This document shows positions 22,001 through 33,000 of a stretch of 64,000 nucleotides of DNA, piece by piece. The stretch's first letter is position 1. The number at the start of each line of letters is the position of its first letter. Location of the stretch: positions 4,613,787-4,677,786 of the forward strand of contig NC_080053.1 in assembly GCF_026212465.1 (NCBI RefSeq), read 5' to 3'. A program made the position numbers and the translations under genes. The notes under the pieces were generated by a model. The model saw nothing but the letters and a program-made list of their open reading frames with translations. It did not search any database and had not been told where the DNA came from. Source of the stretch: Amaranthus tricolor. Its lineage: Eukaryota; Streptophyta; Magnoliopsida; Caryophyllales; Amaranthaceae.

Positions 22001-23845
22001 GTTGTTTGAATGAGGGTGATTGTGATGATGATAATTAGCGTGAGTTGTTTTTTTTGTTACGTTCAAATCAGCCTTAATATGAGGGTTGCATTCTGCTGGT
22101 TTTTTTGATTAACTTCCTTAGTACTCTACTCTACACTTGCATTGTAATTGTTTTCCTAACATCTGTATGGGGTTATTAGTAGTGGTTTCATTGTTTTTGG
22201 AGGTGGTAATTGGTGGTAGTCCGGTGATGTGGGCGGAGGTTCTGTTAGTGTTCTGTGGATTTTGGTGTTTACAGCTGAGATGTGGCAGTGCTGTAGTGGT
22301 TAGTTCTGGGATTCTGGTAATGGTGGTGACTACGGGTGTTCAATGGACCAGGGCCCCATTTTGAGCCTTTATCCGACCCGTTTTTAGAAGGGCTTTGTAA
22401 GGGACGGGCCCAAAACGGGCTATACTATAACTAAAATGAAGCGGATTAAAAGGGCTCAATAAGGGCCGAAAACAGGCCTTTGTAAATAGCATAATTAATG
22501 TATAATTTAAATATTATAAATGACAATATCAATAAAATTAATATTTTTTCAATTGATAAATGGGGATTAAAATAATTTTTAGTAAAAATGGGCCAGGTTC
22601 GGTTGGGCCGGGCTTTTAAAGGGCCCTTATCCGGCCTGGCCCATATTTACTTAAGCCCGGCCCAGCTCTTATTTGGCCCATTGAACACCCCTAGTGGTGA
22701 CTCACGAGGGCTGTGATAGTGATAGTGGAGTTGATGATAATTGTCTTGTTGACACTTAGTCCAAGTAATTAGTTTCCCTAAACCATTTTTAAGTGCAAAA
22801 ATGGACCACATGACCACTAATACTTGGTAATCTTGCTCATGGGTGGTAATGTTTTTGCTAAACTAAATGGGGTCGAACAAATTAAAATGAAGGGAGTAGT
22901 CGATAGTTCTTGGTGATCTTGCTTATGAGGGTAATTTTGTTTGCCGAGTTTTTTACTAACTTGGTAGAAATATGATTAATGGAGGTTATACAACCGTAGG
23001 ACCAACGTGCTTAGCTTAGCTTCTCTGTTTGCTATAGTTTGGCATGAATTTAGCTTCTCTGAAATCAATGTCATATACATTGTTATTTGTCCTCCTACTT
23101 TGTGCAAGTATGTGCTGTCCTCCTACTATAGGCTGAAATGATCTGATACTCAATTGGACTATGCCTAGTATCTGCAGATTAAAAATTCCACGAATGCCAA
23201 TGGAGTAAATACTTCATTGGAATCATAGCCCTATTTCCCATGGTTTTTGTTATCTTAATCCTTTAGCTGATCCCAGATTGTTGTGACTAAGGCCCTGTTA
23301 TGTTGCTCTTGCCCTTGTTCAGTCCAGGTGAGGTAGTAGAAGTCAGGCAATTTTATGGGATGTTGAAACTCAAGTATGAGGATAGACATTTTGTGTTTGT
23401 TATTTCTATTGCAAATTCTATGAATCGTTTGAGTTCTCCATGTCTATCACCCTCATATATTGCATGCTTTTTTTTAATTTTTTGAATTTTTGGTTTCCGG
23501 TGACTCGTGAAATGTACAGTACAAGTCTTGTACAAACACTTGTTTTATGGTAACATACGATGTGGCGCCTTATATGAGGCCAATCACATGGGTGTTGCCT
23601 TTGGTACACTTCATGTTTTTTCTTTTCCCTATCATCCCACCTCATTGCATTGAGTGTGATGTCTAGTTCTAGTGTACTCGATACTTTACTCATCGGGACT
23701 TATGTATTGATGTTAAATTTTCTCACTATACAGGTGGACGTTCAATGATCCTTTAAGGCAAAAATATAATGCAAAAATGGCAGGCATGAACAAACCGATT
23801 GCAAAACCTAAAGGAAGCCGGAAATTGAAGGACTGGGGGCAGTAA
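16063..23845 (+). CDS. MFAP1: MFAP1 homolog, spliceosomal B-complex protein (two exons, 440 aa)
   Basis: Exon 1 is 16063-17273 and exon 2 is 23734-23845, joined across a 6.46-kb GT-AG intron (...AACCC|GTATGT ... ATACAG|GTGGACG). The joined product has 440 residues, close to the Arabidopsis MFAP1 length. MFAP1 (microfibrillar-associated protein 1, a misnomer) is a nuclear pre-mRNA splicing factor that enters with the tri-snRNP at the B complex. Visible signs: WPGKAPEWADEA (34-45), long Glu/Arg-rich helical middle (about 110-310), KYYHKGAFF (330-338), and WTHLVNEDTTDWNNP (390-404), which continues in exon 2 as WTFNDPLRQKYNAKMAG and ends PKGSRKLKDWGQ. The ATG at 16063 gives the family N-terminus. 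An uninterrupted frame to 17286 overruns the splice donor by four codons and a stop. The long intron holds several MITEs and a tandem duplication. Confidence 0.93.
18067..18372. mobile_element. hAT-like MITE (GGGTC-rich), about 0.3 kb
   Basis: Left TAGAGCTGTTGATCGGGTC pairs loosely with the reverse complement of GACC.TCCCATTAAACACTCT. GACCC/GGGTC words cluster near both ends, as in the copies at 48474 and 50360. Target duplication is unclear (CTCTGC seen on both sides). Confidence 0.5.
18427..18645. mobile_element. MITE of the GAGACCGTCTC group, about 0.22 kb
   Basis: Left CTCGTGTATAAGACCGTCTCAC pairs with the reverse complement of TGAGACCGTCTTAAATGAG. The interior repeats GTTTTAA/TTTTAACAT words. 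Non-coding. Confidence 0.62.
21312..21885. mobile_element. hAT-like MITE with GAGCTCGAG-type arms
   Basis: Left TAGGTGTGCTAGTGAG and right GTTAACACCCCTAA (reverse complement TTAGGGGTGTTAAC) resemble the TAGGGGTG ends of hAT MITEs. AGCTCAAG/CTTGAGCT-type words fill both arms. No clean target duplication. The element contains the 176-bp duplication. Confidence 0.42.
21350..21701 (+). repeat. Perfect 176-bp tandem duplication
   Basis: 21350-21525 and 21526-21701 both start CAAGCTCAGCTTTACTCGAA and end TTTTTGAAATAATAA. I compared them base by base and saw no difference, including an 8-T run. Identity in a neutral intron context implies a recent event (or an assembly artefact). Confidence 0.9.
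22331..22693. mobile_element. hAT-type MITE with 8-bp target duplication, 363 bp
   Basis: Ends TACGGGTGTTCAATGG and CCATTGAACACCCCTA are inverted repeats with one mismatch. GTGGTGAC flanks both sides (22323-22330 and 22694-22701), a perfect 8-bp hAT target duplication. The interior has GGGCC/GGCCC-rich arms around an AT-rich centre. Confidence 0.85.
23734..23845 (+). other. MFAP1: MFAP1 terminal exon
   Basis: After acceptor ATACAG, the frame restored by phase 2 reads WTFNDPLRQKYNAKMAG and ends KDWGQ then TAA at 23843-23845. This is the family's conserved C-terminus, which independently confirms the long intron. Confidence 0.92.
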
Positions 23846-26757
23846 TTCAATTTGAAACAGAAATCTGATTGTGAAAGGTCTCCAAAACCCTTTCTTTTTA
23901 TTTGAAGGAGAAATATAAAGCTCATATCAGATGGGAAGCATTAATCTTATTTAATTGTACAACGAACGAATTACATGTATGAATATATAGCAGTTCAGTA
24001 GCAATTTCTATAAGCTAATATTTACTTCATATGATTGCTTTGTTTAGTGTACTCAAACGTCTTCATCTATTTGGCTCATTATCGATGCTGGCTACGTTTT
24101 TTTGTAGTTTGCTGTTACCAAGCCTAAAAATCTTCAACCTGGACTATTTCCGGGGCAAATCTTTTGGTTTTAGTCTTGAGCTCCAGATTTCCGTGAATGT
24201 GTGAAGTTCAAGGCCGGTACATTTGATACACTAGAAAGCTGACTGTTCATTGGGCAATATTTTTCATCCAATAATAACGAAACATGCTCCGAAAGTGACT
24301 TTTTATTGCTTGTTGGTGACTAATAAAAGCTCTTTAAAGATGATAAAATAAAGGGAAGTTTGAAAAGAAAACTCTTCAGTGGTTCGTCATGATAATGAGA
24401 ATGAAAATTTGTATAGTTTTGGTTGAAAAATCTCATGCTTCTTTGATGGCCATGCTTGTTTAATTTTAATCATCTCATTTAATTTAAAAAAATTGTGATT
24501 AAAGTTTCATGATCATGAGAATGACATGAAATCTTTAATGAAATTTTAAACTATATATCATTCCCATTTGGTCGTTACCACCGTTTAGCATCACTAACTA
24601 AACGAACATTAGGTGGTTTTTTTTTCCCAAAACTCAACATTATGTTAGTTTTTAAAGTGCCTGTCTTTAGTGCAGCTTTGTCTGATTGGTAATTGAATTA
24701 TTGAAATGTGTAAATTGAAAAACATCACTGCCATTGAGCTCGGTATTCTCCCTGAAGTTGGAAATTGCAGCAGTTTGACCTTGCAAACAATAATTTCGTC
24801 ATGGTTTTGCCTAAGGAGGCTGTCTCAGTTTGTGACATTTAAGTTATTCAAATTTGAGAAAGTCATCTATTTGGGTGATCTAATGTTTTAATGCTTCTAA
24901 TAATAATTTACCGCCTTTGTTTGCTTAAATGATGAATAATTGTGGTTTAAATTTGAATACGTAAAGGTGGAATTTGATATTTTATACAAAAAACCATACA
25001 ATGTATGAAATAAATGTAAAATATACAAACGATGATTACTTAACTTTTTAAATTTTAATCCGTGATCATTCTTCAATGTTACAATCTTGAAATATCGGAT
25101 TGTACATGATAAGAAATTCAATTGTTTGTTTTGAATATACTTAAAGTCGTTATGTAGTCGTTCTAAGAACTTTTCATATTATTATATTTCCACCGCTTAA
25201 TGCTTTGGATAAGAAACTTAAAAATTGTAATGAGAATAAAATTAAGCACATAACAATTCTGAGCATTAGAAAAAGTTGCGAACAAATTATGAACTTGTAA
25301 ATACATGAATACCTTATAATAATTCATTGGAAAATTATAAGTATTTTTAGAGTTTTTTATGGAGAAATTACAAGTATTTTGTTAATACATTGTATCAATC
25401 CATGTCCATAAGATGACATTTATTCATCAATCTGTTCAATCACATTTTAATTGATTCAAACAACAATCACATTCTATAGCAATTAAGTGTCCAAGATAAA
25501 TAACAATAATAACAATTAGTCAAAGATCATCTCATGCTGAGACCTCTTTTAATAGCTTGACCCAACGAAATTTATTTTTTAAAAAAAATGGATTAAGAGG
25601 GAAAATCTAAAATCTAAAATAATAAAAAAAAATTACAACAAAACTTAAAAAACATGTTTTAAAACTGTAAAAGATCAAATTCAATTTTAGAACAAAAAAG
25701 AATCTTACTCTTTCTAAGATTTTCTCCTCTCCCATATTTCTCTTAATTCAATTTTCTCCTTTGTTGTTGGTGATTTCTTATCAAGATTTAGATTTTCTTG
25801 TTTTAGCAATATTGAGTTTTTTTTTTTCATCCCAATTGCAGAGTCAGTTAATAAATCTTTGAATTAACATGTTGTTAATGTTGAAGAACAATAGAAAGAG
25901 GAAGCAGCACAATGAAGATGCAAAGAACAAAACATCAAATGAGGGTATGATTTGATCTTTGTCATCGTCTTTACGATTTGATGTGGTTGTATTTATTAAA
26001 TGGAGTTTGTTAAATTACAACTATCATTACGTTGCTTCCAGAAAAGGTTGTAAAATACCAAATTCAGAGAGGATATGATGATGATTCATATGATTGACAT
26101 GGCCAAATAATTACATGTTGTATACTGTTATCAACAACAAATTATCTTTTGTTAATTTTTTTGCTTTAAACATTAGAATATTATCTTCCTTTGTTCGCTG
26201 CTAGTAATGGTAAAGAAAGTAAAATTTTTTTCTTTTATTTGCTATTAGTAACAGCAAATAAAATAATCTTAGACTCAGACATACACTTAAAATTAAAATT
26301 TTCCGAATTTTATTTTGAGATTTTTTTAAAAAACGGAGTTTATTCTATTCAATTTTTCTAAAGAGTGTGGTATGATGTATTTGGGATATCCGGATATGCT
26401 TTACATAGATTCCGTTTGCCGTTCACAATAACAAATATAATTGCCAGGGCAGGCAAAATAATGCTTCAATTTCATTACACAACTTGAACAATTAGTTACA
26501 ATCACAATTAGATTAGACGAGCTTACATTATATCTAGATGCTTCGAGACTTCGAGTAGAAGCACAAGAGGTAGGCCACTCGAAAAATCAAATAAAATTAA
26601 ATAAAATAAAAAGGGATAAAAAGGTAAAGCAATGGTAGAATCACTCTAATGGTAAAAGTATAGGGATACATTAAAATTGACACATGATCGAGGTACCCAA
26701 AGAACAACCTTCCAAATTTGGAGGCGAACAAATTAATGGGGTAAGAAGATACAACGC
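23846..26757. other. Intergenic between MFAP1 and the WD40 gene (convergent 3' ends)
   Basis: The first 150-300 bp should contain the MFAP1 3' UTR. The rest is AT-rich. A possible gene-fragment exon lies at 25870-25944 and AAAAAGGAAAGG-type purine tracts at 26580-26640. No gene could be supported. Confidence 0.4.
25870..25944 (+). other. Possible short coding exon or gene fragment
   Basis: A T-rich tract ends in CCCAATTGCAG, an acceptor-like site at about 25841, and is followed by an ATG at 25870. The frame is Lys/Asn/Arg-rich (KNNRKRKQHNEDAKNK) and stays open to a GTATGATTT donor-like site at 25945. A matching second exon was not found, so this is a weak candidate. Confidence 0.2.
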
Positions 26758-26760
26758 TTA

Positions 26761-27016
26761 CACTATGTTTGGATAACAACTTTGGAGAGAAAAGAAAGAA
26801 AACGAAAGGAAAGGGAGGGAAGGAAAAGGAAGGTAAATACCTCTTATTTGTTTAGGGGGAAGGGAAGGGAAGGGAAAGGTAGAGAAATGACCGTTTTCCC
26901 TTTAAATCTTTCAACTTTGGAAATGCCTCCCATTTTATGATCCAAACAAGATACCTCTCTTCCCTACAAATCCCTCCCTTTTCTTTCCCTCTATTTCCTT
27001 TTATCCAAACATAGCC
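26761..27016. mobile_element. Tourist-like (PIF/Harbinger) MITE, 256 bp, abutting the WD40 gene stop codon
   Basis: Ends CACTATGTTTGGATAA and TTATCCAAACATAGCC are inverted repeats (GGCTATGTTTGGATAA). TTA occurs directly before (26758-26760) and after (27017-27019), the 3-bp target duplication typical of Tourist/Harbinger. The interior has GGAAAGGGAGGGAAGG purine arms with a pyrimidine partner (CCCTCCCTTTTC...). The right TTA is, on the reverse strand, the TAA stop codon of the neighbouring gene. Confidence 0.85.
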
Positions 27017-30000
27017 TTAGTTTGACCATACATGAACAAGGCCATGCCTGTTTCCAGTATATATCTCATTGCGCTCTTCATCGTAGAAAAGAGCGGTGAT
27101 GTCTTCCAAAGCTTCTGCAGGCGTGCTTGTAATTCTTGAAGCTTTGATTCGCTTCTTTAAAGACCTACTGCTACAACTGCAATCATCTTCCAAATTTGAG
27201 CAGTTATCTGCTTTTATTTTTGCAAGACATTTTCCAGTCAAGATGTTACTCACATTAATTGAACCAGCTGCATCATGGATAAAAATCATCATTAGACCCA
27301 TCTCAAGATAGATCATGAACACAAAGCCATCTAAACAACTCATTGTATAAACAGAACAGAAAAAACTTAAATAAAGCCAATTCAGCAAGTCCTAAGGCAT
27401 TTATGGGAATTCTCATGAGAGCTTATTGGAGCAAAAATTGAAATGAATCAGTGTCCAATAGTTTAGCACGCCTGAACAACATGCACAAGCTAAAGTTTAT
27501 CGCGATAGGGGATAGATAAATGTATATAGTAATATAGGCAAATACTCTGGCAGAAAACTTTCAATAGAAGTATAACTCAACAAAAAAGATTTTAAGTTGT
27601 ACCATTTCCTTCGGACAGGGGATCATCAGAATCAGCTTTGCAGTAAGAAATAATAAGATCTTGATCACTAGTGATATATATGTTGTTGGTGTTGCAGTCT
27701 GGATGCCACAAGAGATGGTCCTCGAAGGAAGTGACTAACTCACCACGGAAGTTCCACACAGCCACTGTTCTATTTCTAAAAGTCAAGAATAATTGGTTCT
27801 CGTAAAGAAAAATAAATGCAGATGGGGTCATAAAGTCACTTTTACTAACTTCTGTTAGCTCTGAGTTGCGAACCTGTAAAAGGCAGCATACAGGTCATCA
27901 GTTATTAGCAATGGGTGCTAAAACAAAATCCTGGGAAGATGAGTCAGATTTTTACATCAAGAATCTGAAGATTCTCATTTTCTTGCTTGACAAGAAGCTT
28001 TTCATTGAATTGCTCAATGAAGTCCACCTTTTTATTACGATGGATGAGGTGATTGAATGATTTCAGAACAGTACCATCTTCGATTGATAGTATTTTCAAT
28101 GGGACATGGCCGGTGCTTTTGGTAAATATCAGTAGCATGATTCCGGGGCTGTTTAGAAGGAAAAAGACAAAGGTGAAGATTTAATACAGCAGACAACACT
28201 AAAACTTTGTCAACTACAAATGCAGAAGGAAATCAACTATCTTAAAAAATAAAATCCAACACAATTCGGCGCTGCATGGAAGATCAAGCTTTTAATTTTC
28301 TTCTCAAGCAAATACTTTTCTCACCCATTGGAAGGTAGGCAAAAATAGATAATTTAAGAAATATAGTAAATCAATGGACTATGAATAGAGCTACCCTAAG
28401 CACTAACATAACTAAACAAAGGCAACCAAAAGGTAAAAAGCTTGGATTATTCATCCATCAATAAGCAGATCTTGTAAAGGACTATAACTGATAGGCACAA
28501 TAACAGAGAACAGGAACTGGCACATCACAATATAAGTTGCCAGAGTCATCAAATCATGACACACGGGTCAGAAGATTGCACCGAAAAGAAAAAAGAGCAT
28601 GGGAAGGTAAAGAAAAGGAAATGGCACCTGATCTTAATCTCTTGAACATTTTTGTCAGAAATACAATACAACATTGTATAGTTCTTCAAATCAAATACCT
28701 TGTAAACACTGAATATGTAGAGCACATCAGAATGTAACACAGAGCATTAAGGTCCATAGAAAAAACAAAAAAAAAAAAAACATAACTAAAAAAAAATCAC
28801 CAACAAGTACCTGTCCTGAGCAGAATACGTGAGAACCTTTCCATTTACATCATCAAACTCTACAAAACCAGGCCACTTCAGTGACTCAGACTCAAAAAGA
28901 GCAAACCCAGCATCTGGTTTTCCTCTCTTTATGTATCTGGATAATTTCAGCAAATCATCATGAATAATAAGTAGGATGATTGAAAAGATTTGCTCATTTT
29001 ATCGCTCACAGGAACACAATTTCAGCAAAAGATCTAAAGACAACAACAATACTAAACCTAAATCCCAAAATATTGGAGTCAGCTAAAGAGATAAAAGAAA
29101 TTACGCACTCAATCCTTGTCGTTCTGCATTTCAACGAACTGAAATTATCAGAAGCATATACAGAAACTGTGATAAGGGAATCATTATTTTTATTGTAGAA
29201 TAAACTTCTTATGACTTCATCTGGACTGACATTCAGAAAGCATATTCTCTGGTTACTTTCTGCAAATCACAAATACCATTTGAGCCCAAATCAGCCGTCA
29301 AACATAGAGTTATATTACTGGGATAAAATGCATTATACAGCTGATTACATGATTCCAGCCACTGACCTCGACTAAATGCAGCACAAATGCCCGACTGAGC
29401 AAGAGCAAAGACAATGTCATGTGCTGCAACAAGTTCTATGATTTTCGACCTCTTCCTAAGGAAAGGCAATATTGTTGGGCAATGTTCTTTAGGATCATGT
29501 GTATCAAACTCTTCCTGTGTTAAAAGGTAGCACAGACATAAACAAACTGATCACTTCATTCTATAAAAAACAAAAACTTCAGTAGAGAATCACAAAGCAT
29601 GATTTGAGAACATGAAGTCACTAAGGAGCACATGCATTATCAATTCTTGATGAAGAGACCCGAGTATGGGTGACTAACACAGGTGTGGATTCAAGTGTCA
29701 AACTCATCAAGTTTGACTCATAAAGACACGGGAGACCATTCTTGAAGGGTCCAATACTTAAATTTGACTCGAATGTTAATAAAAAGTGTTAATGTAGTTA
29801 GCTAAAACGAATGCCAAAGCCTTATTCCAACCATATGAAGGAGGCAACATGAACTAAATCAAATCAATGAGGGAACTCTACTTTGTTTATTTATCTCATA
29901 AATTTCACTTACTCATTCTATTTATAGGGGTTTTAGCAACTAGCTTTTATAATTGGCTTTTTTGTCACCTTTTGCCTTTTTGTTTGGTCAAACATCGAAA

Positions 30001-33000
30001 AAAGTATGGTATTGAATTCTTATATTCTTATATTCTTTTTCGCTCATGTCTTCTAAGTCATTTTCCATTCTCGTCTTATTTTTAAATCTATTGAATTCCA
30101 ACTTTCTGCCTTCATTACCAATTTGTTGATATTCTATCTTTGCACATGCTCAAATCATTTTAAACAACTCATCCATCGAAGCATTTGCATTTTCGCTACT
30201 CCCATCTTCCTACTATGATTCTATTTAAAAGTTCAACATTCTAATTCATATAGCAGCAGTGGTCTAGTGATTGTTCAATAAAAAATGTCATTTAACTTTA
30301 AAGATACACCTCGATTACATAATATTCCCTCCTACTCACCGAAATTGGGACATTTACTTTTTAGCACTATTCACTTATTACTCTTAATTTGTAATTTATT
30401 CTTAATATATAAATAAAAACATATTCAAGTGAGATCTTATTTGATTTATTTCAATGCAAAGATATTTATTTCCACTTTTTATGATGGTTCATTTGGTATA
30501 ATAAGTGAATGAATAGCGTGAAAAAGTAAATGTCCCATTTTTAGTGAATAGGAGGGAGTATTCATGTAGCTACTCTCCATTTTTACCACTCACCATAGTG
30601 CAAAAAACAAGGCGTCCTCACTACTCTGAAAGATGCACCCAAGGTATTAGAAGCATCCACTTAAAGCGATTTCTTTTCTCTTCTAGCTTTAAAATGCTTC
30701 TCCTTGTCTCGCTTATGCAAAAGTTATAATCCATGTACTATGTCTTTCTCCAATTTAATTTGAATTCTCATGACGCCAACTCTTGTCACTGTCATTCTAA
30801 CTTAGATTTACCCTTTTCGGCCCTCTCTAGTCTCATCTACAAAAGCAATGTCTACAGCAAATATCATGCATCAAGGCACGTCTTCTAGTGTCAATCAATT
30901 TACCTCGTCTAATACCACTGCAAAAAAGGAACTTAGGGTCGAGCCTTGATGAAGGTAAATTGTAATTGGAAATCCTTTTTAGCCTCTCCACATGTCATAA
31001 ATTTCATCTTACTTCTCAATACATATCTTGTACAATATTAATGTATTTTTGGAAATACCTTTCTTTGTCATTGCACGCAAAAGTACTATTATTGGTATCT
31101 TATCGTATGTTTTTTCCAAATCAGTAAAAACTATATGCAAGTCTCGTTTTCTAGCCCTATAATACTCCATTATTTGTCTCATAAGATGAAAGTTTCCATT
31201 GTAGATCTCCCAAACATGAATCCGAATTGATTCTACGATATGAAGGTATATCTTTTCATATTTATCTCTATCACTCATTCTCATAACTTCACAGTATGGC
31301 TCATGAATTTTATTACTCCATAGTTGGAGTAATTTTGGTTATTTCCATTATTCTTGTAATACGCACTAGAGTACTTCTCCAATCATTAAGCATCTTGTTT
31401 GTCCTCCAAATTTTGTTAAATAGATCAGTTAGATCTAACACCAATATAGAGTTTTTATATGTTGGATTTGCATAAGCATAACACCTAAATTTTTCATCTT
31501 AGGCACATACCAATGGCATATTATATTTATCCTTCATACAAAAGCTATATCCTCATACCTTCATCATTTAAGTACACAATTGTAACACATCATTGGCTAA
31601 TCACTCATCCATTATAATATCAACTTCATTTCTCTTCTTATCTTAGATTGTTTGCATTATTTCACAATTATTGTGGCTCTCTTACCTTTACATTAACAAA
31701 TTTCATCTTTTAGAAGGAAATTATTTTTACGTTCTTTTTTAACATCTACAAACTCTCAGGAAAAAAATGTCAGCATTCTAAATGTACTACTAGGAAAAAA
31801 TATTCAAAGAAAGAAGAATCCGTAAAAAGAAAATTGTTTCAATAGAGTGTCAAGAGCCAACTAAAGTAATTACATCTTTTCCCTTCACCCTTCCATGTAA
31901 AAACATAAGGCATCCTATCCCTTAACAATTATCTCCGTTATTACTCAAATCAAGATTCAATTCGACACACGAGATGAGGATGAGGAATGCAAACTAGACT
32001 AACTCGTGGTGATTTGGGAAGGACGTTCCGAGGTCGCAAAGCGTGGCTACGTCGCACGTTCCACGCTTCCATGCCTCTCTCGAAACATTCTTCTTTTACT
32101 TATTTTATGTCTCCTTTGTTGCAACAATCTTTTCTCCTTTACATTGACCTTTTTTCTCCTTCCTCATACACTTAATGGCCAAGTTAAACAGAAATAGAGA
32201 TCAACCTAATTATTAACTAGTATTTCCAACAAACACAAAATGACTAACAAAAATGATTTCAAACTTCAAGAAAATCAAAATTTTAAGTTAAGAAGCTTGG
32301 GTCACCACATCTCAACTCATTACGTAGGTAATGATACAATCAAGGGGTTGTTGCTTATAACTAGTTAGTTCTAATTTATTCTTTGTAAATGAATCATTCT
32401 CCATTAAATAAGCCATCTTTAAATGATGGCAATAATGATTTACAAGGAATAAAATCACAAGACTAGTCAAAAGTTGCAACAATTTACCTTTTCTTAGGGG
32501 TAACATCCCTAAAAAAAACGGCTTAGACTATTTGGTGGGTCATGAGTGAATATGTACCACTAGATTATTACTATACCCTACTAGTTGATTTGTTAGAATT
32601 CATGCAATTAAGACCAAAAAATGTTAAATTAAGGTTAACAACACACCTTCAAATATTGCACTAATCAACACATTGTAGATGTCATAGTGAAAAATATTGT
32701 ATGTATCACCGTATCAGAATCATATCATTTAAGTTTTTAAGGAACTGGAACTGAATATAGACGAAGATAACAAAAAGTCATATAGTGCCTTGTTATTGCA
32801 AAAAAAACAATGACACCGCATTTTTGATATATTGTCGATGCAAATAGGAAACGAGATATAGTAAAGTGACATAGCCAATCCAATAATCTAAATGTTTCTA
32901 CTCTAAAAGTAAATACAAGTGTAGCAATTTTTTGCACTACTCTAGTTGAAGCAGTGAAACTCAAGCGACAAACAAAAATAGAAGTAGCATCATAGTCTCA

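Larger units (their letters stand above)
17274..23733 (+). other. MFAP1 intron 1 (6.46 kb)
   Basis: Donor GTATGTTTC after codon 403; acceptor CTCACTATACAG. Open frames inside (for example 17636-17974 and 20827-21147) show no family resemblance. It carries three or four MITE-like insertions and a perfect 176-bp tandem duplication, listed separately. A T-rich stretch at 17287-17324 follows the donor. Confidence 0.85.
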
